Notes: generated by a model not told the origin, from the letters alone. 64,000 nt of DNA from Zychaea mexicana (GCF_025766255.1 NW_026516762.1:62001-126000), one strand, 5' to 3'. Positions 33,251 to 45,768 are shown, counted from the stretch's first letter. Numbers and translations: made by a program.

Positions 33251-34882
33251 AATAAGCACCAAGCAACCATCGCATTGCCATTACATATATATTTTTATTA
33301 CATTATCTCCTTTTATGCAACAGATTTATGCATTCCAATATAAAGCATGTATATTCAATAAGCTCATAAGAAGTACCTTTTGTATACTGTAGTTTTAATG
33401 GTGCAAATAAAAGGTTTTAGTATCTACCTAAGTGCTAGCTGCTAACATTGAGAAGAAAAGACTGTAGTTGCTACATATCATATATGCTTACAGTTTACTG
33501 CCAAATGGTATGATAGCTAATATACAACCAGCACCCCAACCATTTCTTCTTCACTGCAGATGATCCCTTCACAAATATAATTTTCTGACCCAAATGCTTT
33601 TTGTGAGCTATGTAGCATATACAAATCTCCTAAAAAATTGCGGTTGGCGCGTACGCTTTTCAAATTTGCATAATGGTGTGTATTTTCACACTTGCATTAT
33701 ACAGCACGTGCAACAGTAGCGGTAAAATGTGCGTACGTACAATTTCCTCGTACAAGATACTGTATGTACATATTGTCGAAGATATATAAAATCCAGTGCA
33801 TCAATGCAGCCAGCGCATAGCTTCACAAATGTGACGTTGTCATTTAGAGCTCTTCGTCCTTGAAAATCCGAGTTTTATGCACCGTTTGTTTTGAGCAATG
33901 CTTTACATGAGGTATGTATTTGCTAGATCTTCCACTTCTGTTGATGGAACCTTTTACCTGGTCATATCATTAATTGTAATAGCATCGATTTTATACTGAT
34001 ATGTCGCAACGCACTAATAGTTTTCTTTTATTGCTGACAGTTTCTTTTATCTTTTCTTGGAGCTATTCTCAGAGGATGGATCAGGCTTACCTTGGATCGA
34101 CCGTAGTAATACCCCAAAAAGCCCGGTCATAGCATTTCCCAGCAGCAGCAGCAGCTCTCAGGCAATGTTTTGAGCTCAACAGTTGCAAGAGAAACAACAG
34201 CCTGTCATAAGATATCAGCGGAAATGACAAAAGAGGAGCTGAGTCTAGTCGTCACATACTTTCACTACCATAAAAAGCATGCAAAGATGGCACTCATATC
34301 GGTGCCATGTTCATTTCACATACGAACAACCGATAACTTTGTCATCACAGGAAAGCACTTTGAAAGCTCTCTTTGTTCTTTGATCAAACAACATATCAAT
34401 CACGACAGAAGTGATGTATATATGCGTTCCCAGTCATTTTAGCTGTACCACGACTATTTTGCCACATTTTCTGTGGTAGCGCGAGGAGTATCTTTATTCC
34501 GTGGATCAATGCCAGCAATAGCAGAATTTTCAGTCACCGGCACCACTTGTATACAACTCTTCAGATTTCCAGCACTAGGTGCAGTGTGTACGCCAATAGA
34601 CCTGCATTGGCGATAATGCTGTTAACCAAAATGGTGATATTTGTAACTAATCTCAAATCAAGTAATATGAATCTGCTCCGTCTCTAGGGATTCTCTTTCT
34701 CCCAAGATATAAATATGTTGTACATTGATACTGTATTCGTTTGTCATACTTTCGCAAGTTGACGACGCAGGTTTAGCAATTGATCGTAATTAATATCATT
34801 TTTCTGCCTATACTTAACCAACAATTTGCGGCTAAAAGGGACAATTTCTTACTTGTGTCCCATTTTTAGGTTTTTTTTTCAG
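33251..34882. other. AT-rich intergenic region
   Basis: Only short frames without ATG starts, for example around 34170-34440. A short CAG run lies at about 34142-34156. It probably contains the 5' exon and promoter of the GH27 gene, which I could not identify. Confidence 0.4.
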
Positions 34883-36388
34883 TTTTTAAGGTTAGCGTTC
34901 CCCTCCTCTTTTTTTCCCTTTTCTTCCCTTTACTTTTCCTCGTCGTACTGTCAGTGCAATCATGTCAAGGTTCGGATCACGCAAATGCTTCTAATGTTCA
35001 TCTCCCTAATTCTCAAACTAACGCACGACACAGCCTAGTAGGAAGCAAACCTTTACTCGGCTTTTCTACGTGGTCAACACAACTTCTTGACGACGTTCCT
35101 GGATACGGCGGGCGGCATATAGAACCATGGTAACAATTAAAGCATCGCCTGACTTGATAGGGGTTGTCTTATTAATATCGTTAATATGCCAAATAGGTTT
35201 GATGAAGCATCACTCCGCGACATTTCAGACGCCATGAAGGCCAAAATGCCACAATACGAATACATAAATCTCGATTCCGGCTGGTCAGAAACGTGTGACA
35301 AATATGGCCGCTGGACATATCGAGAGGACTTGTTTCCCAACGGACTACGCGCGTTATCGGATCACCTCCAACAGAATAATCAAAAACTCGGTCTTTACAT
35401 GCTTCCAGGGCTTAGAAAAGAAGCACTGGAAGGTCGGATCAAGGGACACGAACATATCCGGATTGCTGATCTGGTCACACAAAAAAAGCAAGGCAATGCA
35501 TTCAAGGGAGCGACGTTTATGCCTGACGAACACAGCGAGCACGTACAAGCATATTATGATTCGATTGCAGATTTGTATGCCGAGTGGGGCATTGGATATA
35601 TTAAGATTGATGGATGCGGCCCGTCGAACGATGACCAAGACATGGACACTCGAAAATGTTTGTACATGATGCACAAGGCTTTCTCAAAACACAATATCTG
35701 GATCGAACTTTCATGGTCGCTCGACCCGGCCTATGCAGAGGAGTGGATGTCTATGTCCAATGGTGCTCGCATATATGCAGACATTGAAAGCTACAGCTCA
35801 AAGTATATGACAACCTCCCACCGCGTGTTTCAGCGTATGGCATATGTCGCAAAATGGTGTGACAAGCAAATTCAAGGGAAAAAATTCTATATCGATCTTG
35901 ATGCTGTATTAGTCGGCATGACGGTGGATAACAAGTGTGTGGATGGATTAGACAACGATGATGTGCGGATATCATATGTTAGCTTTTGGGCACTTGTAAG
36001 TTCAGTCTTTTGCATTGGCGCTGATCCCCGCAAATTGCCACAAAAGTACCTCGCCCTGCTAAATCATCCAGTCATTTTGGATATTCATCAAAGTGGAGTG
36101 ATCGCTAAGCCTATCGGCAATGGAAACGCTTGGCTGAATCGCAAACAAGTGTGGTGGAAGACATTGCCAGATGGTCGACTGTGTGTAGGTCTGTTTAATG
36201 CACACGTCTACCCTTTCATGCTGGGTCTCAGCCGCGAGATTAGAGTGGATTTCGAGGAACTTGGTGTCGATGAGGTGGAAGCCAAGGATGCGTGGACCGG
36301 CGAGCCATTGGGACGATATGCAAAATCCTATAGCACTATGCTTCGGCCAGGTCAATGCCAACTGTTGCTGCTCAGTGTGGTTCGCTAA
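34883..36388 (+). CDS. Glycoside hydrolase family 27 (alpha-galactosidase-like), secreted; 5' end unresolved
   Basis: Exons (from about 34883)-35129 and 35197-36388, joined by a GT-AG intron that completes EPW|FDEAS. The visible N-terminus is signal-peptide-like (LLFFSLFFPLLFLVVLSVQS), then SKPLLGFSTWSTQLLDDVPG, the opening strand of the GH27 barrel. YEYINLDSGWS follows. The nucleophile motif is YIKIDGCGPSND and the likely acid/base Asp lies in ARIYADIESYSS. A C-terminal beta-domain ends LRPGQCQLLLLSVV. Expected role: release of terminal alpha-galactose (or a related sugar) outside the cell. No in-frame ATG exists before the hydrophobic stretch, and a TAG precedes it at about 34867-34869. A short 5' exon is therefore needed, probably spliced at the TTTCAG ending at 34882. 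Confidence 0.85.
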
Positions 36389-36555
36389 TTTACCATACAT
36401 ACTTTCATTCGTACATTATATATAGCTTGCAAGAGTGATAAAACACAAATGTTTGTAAATATTATTAAATAGAAAAGAAAGAAACATGTAGGAGCGTGTA
36501 TATATATAAAAAGATAAGTTTGTTGTTCCATGAGGTGTAGTTGGATGTAGTGGTA

Positions 36556-38011
36556 TTATGAACTGTGTGCCTTGGCAATTAAAATCATGATGAGCAAAAA
36601 GATGAACAGAATTAATAATAGTATAAGCTTGCGTCTTCGTGTTTTACTTTGGTATTTTGCGCCCTATTAAAGAGTATGCATAAGCTACACTGAATTTCCA
36701 TAATGTTGTCTCCTGCTCTTTCTATATATTACCTTGTCCAATTCTACAGTCGCTTCTTTGACTTGTACCACCGTCTGTTCTATATTATAATCGATTCGAT
36801 CCAACAGGGTGCCTTGGTCGATAACCAGTGTTTGTAGATCCCGAAATATCTCTGCCAATTGGTGTATTGACTTTGCAATCTGGTTGACTTCTCGTTCTCG
36901 TTGGTCAATCAAAGCATCATTGTTCTCAATAACTGCCAATTGTGATTCCGTGAATCCCTATAGTAAAGAATGATGGCGTGTATGATTTGAGCACGTGACG
37001 TCAGTTAAATCAGTGCCGCCCATCGTTTGCTGCCAAGAGACCAGCTCTTTCCACCTATTCCATCCCGATCTTAATATACCAGTTGTGCATCCTCATCCAA
37101 TAATAGCTCGGCTGCCTCGTTACTAAGATTAGATTCAAGGCCAAGGATATTTGCTTTACGATTCTCTTGACCTTGCATTTCTACAAAATCATCAATCACG
37201 CGAGCTAGTTAGTTATTATCCTCGTCTTATCGATCCTTATTTATTTTCGTAACAGAAAGCCGTTCTTACTCTGCAAATATGTCGACTGCATTTTTCGAAA
37301 AGAGGTTGAGACTTCTTGTACCTTGGTTGCTAAACTCGTTTGTATATTCCGTGCCATTGCGTTCTCTTGGTCGGACGTGCCCGCACGATCATTTGAGTGG
37401 ATGCGTTGGATATCTCGTTTGATACGATAAAATTCCTACATGCACATATTTGTTTTTAAAAGTTTAGGCCTCCTCTCGAGAACTAGTCTCCCTCCCTTTT
37501 ATCATATTTCTTTTACGTTGGTTATTTCTGATGTAAGTTGTTCAATGGCCGCTTCATCGGAGGATCTATCGTCAAAACCAGGCAGAAGGTGCTTTCGATG
37601 CATACCCTGTAACCGAGTTACTAATTACATAACACCTTTAGTGGGAAAAAAATACGCGCAAGTAGGGAATAGAGAGAGTGTGCACGCATATATATGTCGA
37701 AACACATAATGAACTGATTTTGTAACGTACTTTTATCTTTGACCTGATCCAACGTCTCGTCTACTTCTTCTACAATGTCGACCCTAGAATCGACAATTTA
37801 ATACGTGTATACGTGCACTTTTAATTAAAGAACAAGGGTCGAAAGCAGCTTACCATTGTGGTGGAAGGACTGACATTTCTATAACGCTGTCTGAGCTTTC
37901 GATTAAACCCTCGGTCTCGGAGCCCGAGATTTGGTGATTCGCTGACGATGATGTCCGTGCATAAGAATTACGGAACTGCAGAAACAGCAGTGTCCGGCTG
38001 CGCGTTGCCAT
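36556..38011 (-). CDS. TLG2: Syntaxin TLG2 / syntaxin-16, Qa-SNARE of late Golgi/endosomes
   Basis: Seven exons: 37854-38011, 37731-37783, 37517-37620, 37270-37435, 37080-37180, 36733-36957, 36556-36663; 304 aa. It opens with MATRSRTLLFLQFRNSYART, the short TLG2/STX16 N-peptide that binds the SM protein Vps45. The Habc part includes LPPQWVDIVEEVDETLDQV and MHRKHLLPGFDDRSSDEAAI. The Qa-SNARE motif is ALIDQREREVNQIAKSIHQL to LQTLVIDQGTLLDRIDYNIE, with the zero-layer Gln in DQGTLLDRI. A basic KTRRRK and a C-terminal anchor (LILLLILFIFLLIMILIA) follow. It drives fusion of endosome-derived vesicles with the trans-Golgi network. Introns are GT-AG; intron 2 uses GTACGT with the acceptor AATTAG. Confidence 0.93.
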
Positions 38012-38682
38012 TATTTGAGAGGTATAGTTTGTGTGTGGGGTTTTTGTAGGGAGGAGGAGGGAATAAGAAAAGAAGGGTGCAAGACGCATTTGGCAGCAAG
38101 TTTAATGCCCGCCATATAAAGGAAGCAGAAGCTTTAAAAGCGCCATGTATCTAACTATGATCTTCATAAAACAAGCTATCGATGCCAGCACTAATAGTAC
38201 ATACTTTAGCATCACATGTTGACGCCAAATTGCCTAGCTTGCATATAGAAGATGTATATCCATCATTTTAAAGTTGCAGTTTTCAGCTACTTGTACAACA
38301 AGCGTCCGGATGAGTTGTGTAAGGTATCAAACATGTGTAAAACATTTCATGTAAAAAGTGGCCGCAAGTGCACTTCCAATCGAAATGGGATTAACCTGTC
38401 TCCATAAAGCCGATTAACCCCACAGCATTACCAAAGACAAGCCTACATCTTTATCACAGTTCCGAGCACATATACCATCCTGCAAATTGATCCACTTTCT
38501 TCTTTGCCCCTTCAAAACACTTGGTAGAAACTCGACTGGTAATTTGTTGTACAAGGCGAGAAGAAGTACTTTTTATTTGATGAGCGAAGATAAAGAGTTG
38601 TCTGTGCGAGTGCGCGTATGTGGAGAGAGAAAGAGAGAGAGTATGTGTGTCTGTGCGGCCAAACCATAGAAACATAAGGTAT
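38012..38682. other. Spacer between TLG2 and the eL18 gene
   Basis: TLG2 5' flank and eL18 3' flank. Gene-free, with a short GA-rich run near 38620-38642. Nothing else recognisable. Confidence 0.4.
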
Positions 38683-39526
38683 TTAAACCTTGAAACCACG
38701 GCTCTGACGCTTGCCACGAGCACGCTCGAACTTGCGACCCTTGGAGCGAACGAAGGGCTTCTTGTTCTTGTGAGGGCCCATGCCAAAGTGCTTGACAGAC
38801 TCACGGCTGTTCTTGGCACCACGGATCAAGACGGTGTTGGAGCCAGTAGGGGCACGGAGAGCCAATTGATCCAAAGTCAAGACTTCACCACCAGCCTTCA
38901 AGATACGGGCCTTGGCGGTCTTGGAGAACTTGAGAGCAGCAACCGAAAGCTTGGGGACTTCCAAAAGACGCGAGTCGTCGGTGACGGTGCCGACAACAAC
39001 GGTGGTCTTGCCTTCCTGAGCGGTCTTGACCAAACGGGAGACAGTGACGGAAGGACGGTTCATGCGCGACATAAACAAACGCTTCAAGACAACCTTGTTG
39101 AAGTTGGCATCAGTACGGCGGGCAAGGAAGCGGTACAACTATAAACACCAGCGCCAAAAAAAAAGAACAAAAAGGTTAGATTATCTATAATCGTTTAAAT
39201 GTTGGATTTTTGCAGGAATTAATTTAAATTAAGAGGGAAATCAACGTGCCTTGACCAACAAGAGCTGGTACACGTTCTCGGACTTGGGAGCGGTCCGGTT
39301 GGTGTTCTTGACGTGGTGGTGCTTAAGGTCAATACCCTAATTGTAGAAAATTGTGTTGCAATTAATATGGAATGTCCCTTCATATATTACATAGGGTATA
39401 ATCTCGCGAAAACGAAAACCGATAAATCCATCCATATCGAGAATACATCCATCCGACATGGATGATCATCCGTTTCGTTCTGTTGTAACAGATATCGCCA
39501 TGGTTACTCTTCCTATAACTCACCAT
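38683..39526 (-). CDS. RPL18: 60S ribosomal protein eL18
   Basis: Large-subunit ribosomal protein. Exons 39524-39526, 39250-39336, 38683-39138; 181 aa. The first coding exon is only the ATG, followed by GTGAGT. Exon 2 gives [20 protein letters not shown] and NVYQLLLVK. Exon 3 continues [35 protein letters not shown] and [20 protein letters not shown], with [20 protein letters not shown] and a basic tail [13 protein letters not shown]. Junction 2 falls exactly at LLVK|LY, as continuity of the family requires. This forces a GC donor (AAG|GCACGT) with acceptor TTATAG. The start sits in a palindromic CACCATGGTG. Confidence 0.94.
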
Positions 39527-40615
39527 GGTGCCGAGGGATATGGAGAAAGAGATCGGACTAGTCTTCGGCTGTAACGACTCTATTCACTCCGGGCAAGCCC
39601 TACAGCCAGCTCCAGCTGCTTTGTTATTAGAACCCCGCTCATCGCTCATCGCATTCCACGGTTTACATGCTTCATTCTGTTGATACTACCACAAAGGATA
39701 CATGGGAGCGTTCAGTTAAGCTTATGATGGCTAGGCTTATGATAGTAATATGTATAGTACAGCTAAACTGTTCTGGCTACTATAAGGTTGTTGAACCAAG
39801 ATAGGATAGCGCCTCCTATCCACAGCATTAATAATTAGAAGTAGGCAACAGCATCATCGTCATCACCACTGCTACCATCAACACAGTGAATAATACATTG
39901 TATTAAAAAACTTAAAGATGTTTTCCAACTGTAGATAATATTAAGTGACACTTTTTAGCATCACAGAGTACGCAATTTCTTTATTAAGTCGGTTGGCAGC
40001 GCTGGTCTAGTACTGTACGGGCATATTTGAAAGAATTCCCTCGCTCGTGAATCACAACGGCAAGCGTATCAAGAAATCTGCACACATAATTGTCATTGCA
40101 ACTGGTAGTAGTGGATGCATGATGCAATAGAACTGAAATACGCACAGACATTTTTGAGTGATATATCATTCCAAATATCAGGTTCTTTCAATTCCTTGTG
40201 TGACATGATGTTGGATGCTGCTATGTGTAATCTGAACTCATCACAGATTGACAGCTCTTTGTCGGGTATAGCTACTATCTGTACAGTAAATTATATTAGA
40301 ATACTGCTACGCAATCCCAAATTCTAATGCTGACATGGTACTAAGCTTCCATTTACGTTTACTATTTATATAAAAAGTGGGCATAGATGTGTTATCCGGT
40401 TCTCGGTTCGATGAGTCAAAGCATCATGATGATAGAGCGGAGTTCGCGGCCCCGCCTGCCCGAAGCGAAAGTGAGTAAAGTCACGTATATTTTTTTGGAG
40501 CTCGAACCCAAAAGAAAAAAAAAAACCAACGACTAAGCACCGCCCGTCCTCCGCTTTTCTCTTTGCCCCTTGTCATTAAGTTGCAAGAAAATAAATTTCT
40601 AAAAGCTTAATCGCC
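39527..40615. promoter_or_regulatory. Divergent intergenic region between RPL18 and TOM70
   Basis: About 1.1 kb shared 5' flank of two divergent genes. It contains a GC-rich stretch near 40438-40462 (GCGGCCCCGCCTGCCC). Short frames only. No tRNA: a TTCGAGCT stretch on the minus strand has no matching A box or stem. Confidence 0.45.
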
Positions 40616-43179
40616 ATGGCAGCTTCAGACAACACCGTTTCCGCATCCGAGCGCATGAAGCGCTTCTTGGAAGACAAGGACTGGAAGTTCTATGCTGCCG
40701 TTGCCGCCGGTGTTGCCGCCGCCGGTTGCGGTGCTTACTACCTCAGCTCCTCTTCTTCGTCAAACAACAATAAGAAGCCCAAGCAGCAAAAGCGCGAATT
40801 GAAAAAGAAGCAAGGGGAATCGGGTATGCTTTAAAATAATGCAATGAGCCTCTTTGGTTTTTTATTTTTTCATTCAAGGGTGTTTTATATGCTGACGTTC
40901 TTTGCGACTCCTTTGTTATGTGCGCTCCTACGTTACCCTTTTTTTTAACTTGTAGCCGATGCCGCCACTGGAGCCACCGCCGCCACTGGAGCCACCGCCG
41001 CCACTTCCGCTTCGGACAGCAATGCTTCGACCACTACTGCGGAACAATACGAGAGCATGACCGACGACGCCGTTGCTGCTCTTTCGACCGAGGTAGGGGA
41101 CACCACACGAATAATTTTTCGTGACAACCTTCACCAATACGAGAAAGTCAAACATTCGCGCGAGTTTTAGAATGGTTTACCAACGTATACAAAACGAAAT
41201 ATCAATTGATGTTATAGAAACGCGCCGAAGCAGCACAGTCACTGAAGGCCCAGGGCAACAGTTTATTTACTGGCAAAAACTACGAGGAGGCCGTTCGATT
41301 ATACACCCAGGCCATCCGATTCAAGGCTGACGCTATCTTTTATGCCAATCGTGCCGCGTGTTTCGCCAATCTTGGAAAGCAGGAAAACGTGATTGAGGAC
41401 TGTAACTCGGCTCTTAAGCTCGACCCCGTCTATGTCAAGGCTTTGAACCGTCGTGCTTTGGCTTTTGAAAAGAAGGGTGATTTGCCGAACTCGCTCTATG
41501 GTAAAGTATCTGTTATTAAATGATATTCGAGGAAGTGGGATCTATTGGGTGGGAGCCATTATGTGTGGCTCGATTATGTGGGCTAACTTTTCACCTTTTT
41601 TGTTATATACAGATTACACCTGTGTCTGCATTCTCGATGGATTCAGAAACGATAATGCTGCAAAGTCCATGGAGCGTTTGTTGAAGCGTGTTGCTGAAGA
41701 CCGTGCCCAGGAAATCATGAAGGTAAACATTTTAGGCTTAAAGGACAGAGTGTAGAGAGCATGAAATCTTACAACGCGTCATGACAAAAAAAAAATACAC
41801 TAGGTCAAGAAACCCCGTCTTCCTTCATCTACCTTTGTCAATGCATACTTTGAGTCGTTCCGTCCTGGTAATAAGTCAACCCACGCTGCTGCACAGAACG
41901 TGACAATTCATTTAAAAGGAGTATTAACGGGGATAATTATATTGATATAGTAAACCTGGATCTTCCTACTACCGAGGATTTGTCGACTGGCGATGGACAG
42001 TTTGCAAAGGCACACCGCCATGTCAAGGCGAAGGAATTTTCTGAGGCTTTGGAAGCTGTTGAAAAGGCTGTGGAATTGGGATGCTCGTCCAAATACCAGG
42101 CATATGCCTTGAACTTGTTGGGTACATTCAACTTCTTGAAGGGTGATAACAAGGGTGCTCTTGAATGCCTTGACAAGTCCGTTGAGGCTGATTCCAAGTT
42201 TGTTCAGAGCTACATCAAGCGCTCAAGTCTTTATATGGAGCAAAGTGAGTGGTTATATCAGGTAGCGCGAGTAAAGTATATGTGTATGCTGAATCGAAGT
42301 TGTATTTCAATAGGCGATATCGCAAAGGCTTACAAGCAATTTGATGATGCACTTGCTATTAACCCCAGCGACCCCGATGTCTATTACCACCGCGGTCAAG
42401 GTAACAAGAAAAAAAAGGGGGGGAAACTGACGATACTTGATGGGAATTGAACTTTAGACTAAGACTTACGATCCATTATTAGTGAACTATATCAGTGGCA
42501 ACTTTGACGCTGCTGCCAAGGACTATACCGAAAGCTTAAAGTTGGATGACTCGTTTGTGTTTGCACATATCCAGTTGGGTGTTGTGCAATACAAACTTGG
42601 CTCGATTTCTTCTGCCATGTCCACATTCAACAACACGTTGAAAAAGTTCCCTCAGTCAGCCGATGTACAAAACTACTATGGTGAATTGTTGGTAGACCAG
42701 CAAAAGGTCAGCGAAGCCATCGAAGCCTTCGGCAAGGCCATTGAGCTGGATCCCAAGAACCCTCTTCCTTACATCAACAAGGCCATGTTGATGTATCAAG
42801 CCATGGGTGACGCCAACGAGGCTACCAATTTGTGCAAGAAGGCATTGGAGTTTGATCCTGCTTGTGATGCTGCTGTTGCTTCGCTTGCTCAGATCTTGCT
42901 CGAGTTGGGTAAGGCTGATGAGGCCTTGAAGTACTACGAAACTGCGATTGATTTGGCACGAACGCAGCCTGAATTGGAGCATGCGATTTCATATGTCGAA
43001 GCCACCAAGACACAGATCAGGTATTTTGCTTTTCATCCGTCATCATGATAGTTTGCTGCTGTCGTTATCGATGCTTTTCTACGTGTGACAAGCTTGCTAA
43101 CATGTCATTAAACTATAGATTTGCACAAGACTATCCTGAGGCCGCAGAAAAGCTTCGTGGTGGCAGAGGAGGATTGTAA
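40616..43179 (+). CDS. TOM70: Mitochondrial import receptor TOM70
   Basis: Outer-membrane receptor for carrier-type and chaperone-bound precursors. Nine exons: 40616-40823, 40956-41092, 41218-41500, 41613-41722, 41804-41867, 41951-42244, 42314-42400, 42483-43020, 43119-43179; 593 aa. The N-terminal anchor (WKFYAAVAAGVAAAGCGAYY) precedes a basic linker (KKPKQQKRELKKKQ). The clamp-type TPR domain follows (QSLKAQGNSLFTGKNYEEAV, IFYANRAACFANLGK, LDPVYVKALNRRALAFEKKG), which binds Hsp70/Hsp90 tails. The C-terminal TPR array includes GDGQFAKAHRHVKAKEFSEA, AINPSDPDVYYHRGQVNYI and AIELDPKNPLPYINKAMLM. It ends AAEKLRGGRGGL. All introns are GT-AG and the frame is continuous. Confidence 0.94.
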
Positions 43180-44251
43180 AATAAATTCTATGTAAAACGC
43201 ACTCCCGTTAAAAACCACGCACATTCCCTCGCACCAAGCACTCACACACGCACACACACATCCATACACACACAACTACATCCTTCCCTTCCAACAATTG
43301 TGTTTTATAAAAAGAAAAATCCTGTGACCCCGCAATATATGCGTCAATAGAGAGAAACAAAAAAAAACATCAAATGTACATAATGGCCATTGTCATATTT
43401 ACGTGGTGCTGTTAACAGTAGTGTGACATACAGTGTGACAAGCTGCAATCAGACTGAGACGTTGAATTGGCCGAGAGGCGTTCCATATTTCTGCCACGAT
43501 GCCAAATTCGCGCAATCAATGACGAAGCCTCGTTTATATGATTATATAATAGACCACTTGGAAGCAATTGCTCGCCATTGTGTTCTGTTTCTCGATATGA
43601 CGCCATTTATGCAACCTGGTGGCAAAAATGAGCATTCGTAAAGAGAAAAGGAGCATGGCAACTGCAGCATCAAAACAGACATTATCATGACCAAAGCAGT
43701 TTAAGATGACTAGAGCAAAAAGTATAAGTCTGTGTGGTCAATTATGCAGAGTCGTGTCAATCGATTATGTCCTAGCCATACAGCATGTGCCTGGAGCAAT
43801 AAGAGACCACCAAGAAGACTGGATTAAGCGCCGTACAGAGATGGTCACTTTACTCTATAAAGTCCGCATATTATTTTTTTAATTTTGCTGCCGCTTGTTT
43901 ATCCAGATGCCAAAGCTGCTTTCTTTCGTTTTCTTCATCCACAAGGCTATAGCTCTCTCTTTTGACGAATGTGTCAGTGTTTATCAAAACGACGGGTATA
44001 GTGATCTGGAAGTCATATGGATATAGGGAACACTGAGACTATGGGATATTGTGAACCTGGTTTTTTCCATCATCATGTTATCCGTATGACGAACGTCACC
44101 TGCAGCAGTCAATCACCACACATTATCAATCAGCATGCTTTTCTTTACGGACGTAACTAGGAAGTGCATGTTTATAAGAACAAGGAACACCTTGCTCAAA
44201 GAGGGGGAAGAAATATACGCGCAAGTCTATATTTGAGACTAATATCCTATC

Positions 44252-44286
<35 letters not shown>
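44252..44286. repeat. CT dinucleotide microsatellite
   Basis: Nearly perfect alternating TC run of about 35 bp with one G interruption near its start. Confidence 0.85.
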
Positions 44287-44291
<5 letters not shown>

Positions 44292-44856
44292 CACGACCCA
44301 GCAGCAGGAGCGCGGCCTTGTTCGGGGCAAATCGGTTGAACATCATTCCTATCAAGCTACTTTGCTTTGATAGCCACATCTTTTGCCCTTTGAACGATAT
44401 GCGTCTCATCTTTACGCAGAAAAAAAAAACACCCACAACCGCTTGATCAATGATGCTATCTAAAGCCTAGAGAATTAAGACGTGCCAAAAATAAAATCAT
44501 GTCTAAATAGCTTTTGGTTGTCGTCATTTACTCCACGTTGTGCAAAATGAAAAATCTGATACGAAGCATTTGTCACACCGAAAAGAAAACACCGAGTAAA
44601 GGCACTGCTTGTGCAACGGTCAAAAAGAAATAAAAAAAGTGATCCGCGCTGTCTCGTCCGGACCCACATACTGTAGTCGCCAACCCATGAGAGTCAGTCA
44701 TGTAGTCCATGGATATACCTCGATGCTGACAGGGAAGAATGAGGGGCCGACCTTTGCTGCTGCGATAATTTGAACTCTGTGGGGGCCATGTTTGACTTGG
44801 ATGTGCGGACACTCGGCCATTGTGCTGCAAGCACCAAAAAAGATTACCAGTCAGCG

Positions 44857-44935
44857 CCAATCAGCCAATCACATTCTAATCAGATTGAGATGGTTTTTGG
44901 TTGTTGCGGGGGAGAAAACCAAAACATTATAAATA
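44857..44935 (+). promoter_or_regulatory. ISU1 core promoter: tandem CCAAT boxes and TATA box
   Basis: CCAAT at 44857-44861 and again at 44865-44869, then TATAAATA at 44928-44935, about 90 bp before the ISU1 ATG. In fungi CCAAT is bound by the HAP complex, which with HapX links transcription to iron status and respiration. That link is inference here. Confidence 0.5.
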
Positions 44936-45024
44936 CCCGTCAGTCCCACCCCGACCCCAAGCACAAAAGAACTTTTTTTTTTTTTCAACTCTTTTTCCAC
45001 CTGTAAATACATTACACATAAACC

Positions 45025-45768
45025 ATGTTCCGCAACACATTGACTACATTGAGCCGCTCCACGCAAGCTATTCACAAGCCCTTGACTGCCCCCACTGCCA
45101 ACGGCGTTCGATTCTATCACGAAAAGGTATCATTTTTTATTCTTTTGACTACAAAGAAAAAGAAAAAAAAAAGATTGTTCCATATACATTTATTGACAAT
45201 GCCTTGTTATGATTGATAATGAATGCTTAGGTCATTAACCATTTCGAAAAACCTCGCAACGTGGGCTCTTTCTCCAAGAGCGAAAAGGGAGTTGGCACTG
45301 GTTTGGTGGGTGCACCTGCTTGTGGTGATGTCATGAAGCTCCAAATCAAGGTAGACGAGGAGTCCGGCAAGATCGTCGATGTCAAGTTCAAGACGTTTGG
45401 CTGTGGCTCGGCCATTGCTTCGTCTAGCTTCATGACAGAGCGTGTCCGTGGACTGACGCTTGATCAGGCAGGTCAAATCAAGAACACTGAAATTGCCAAG
45501 GAGCTGTCGTTGCCACCGGTCAAGTTGCATTGCTCCAGTACGTAATCCTACACAAGAATACAGTCAATCAAAAATGGGAAAGGGAGGCTTGGATGGACAG
45601 GCCTTGGGTGTACTTTTGCTTAATGTGTTTTTTTTTCTTTCTGTAGTGCTTGCTGAAGATGCGATCAAATCAGCCATCAAGGACTACAAGAGCAAGCGAG
45701 TAAGTGCAGCATCAGCAGCTGCAGCTACAACGGGAGGTTCATCGTCTGCCCAGCAAGCTACGGCTTAA
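45025..45768 (+). CDS. ISU1: Mitochondrial iron-sulfur cluster scaffold protein (ISU/IscU)
   Basis: Scaffold on which [2Fe-2S] clusters are assembled in the mitochondrial matrix. Exons 45025-45126, 45231-45537, 45647-45768 (GT-AG); 176 aa. An Arg/Ser/Thr-rich presequence (MFRNTLTTLSRSTQAI) ends near VRFYHEK. The IscU core begins VINHFEKPRNVGSFSKSEKG. The three cluster Cys lie in GAPACGDVMKLQI, FKTFGCGSAIASSSF and VKLHCSML. The Hsp70-recognition motif LPPVK is present. The tail after KSAIKDYKSKR is Ala/Ser/Thr-rich and longer than in yeast. All catalytic and chaperone-binding residues are intact. Confidence 0.96.

Larger units (their letters stand above)
43180..45024. promoter_or_regulatory. 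Intergenic region with a CT microsatellite and the ISU1 promoter
   Basis: No gene is recognised in this 1.8-kb stretch. A CT dinucleotide run lies at about 44252-44286. The right end holds tandem CCAAT boxes (44857-44861 and 44865-44869) and a TATAAATA box (44928-44935) ahead of ISU1. Confidence 0.5.

Noticed and set aside
34170..34442. 90-codon plus frame in the GH27 upstream region
   Set aside because: Begins with TTG, contains no recognisable motif and lies in AT-rich DNA.
40495..40515. B-box-like TTCGAGCT stretch on the minus strand
   Set aside because: No A box, anticodon arm or acceptor pairing in the expected positions.
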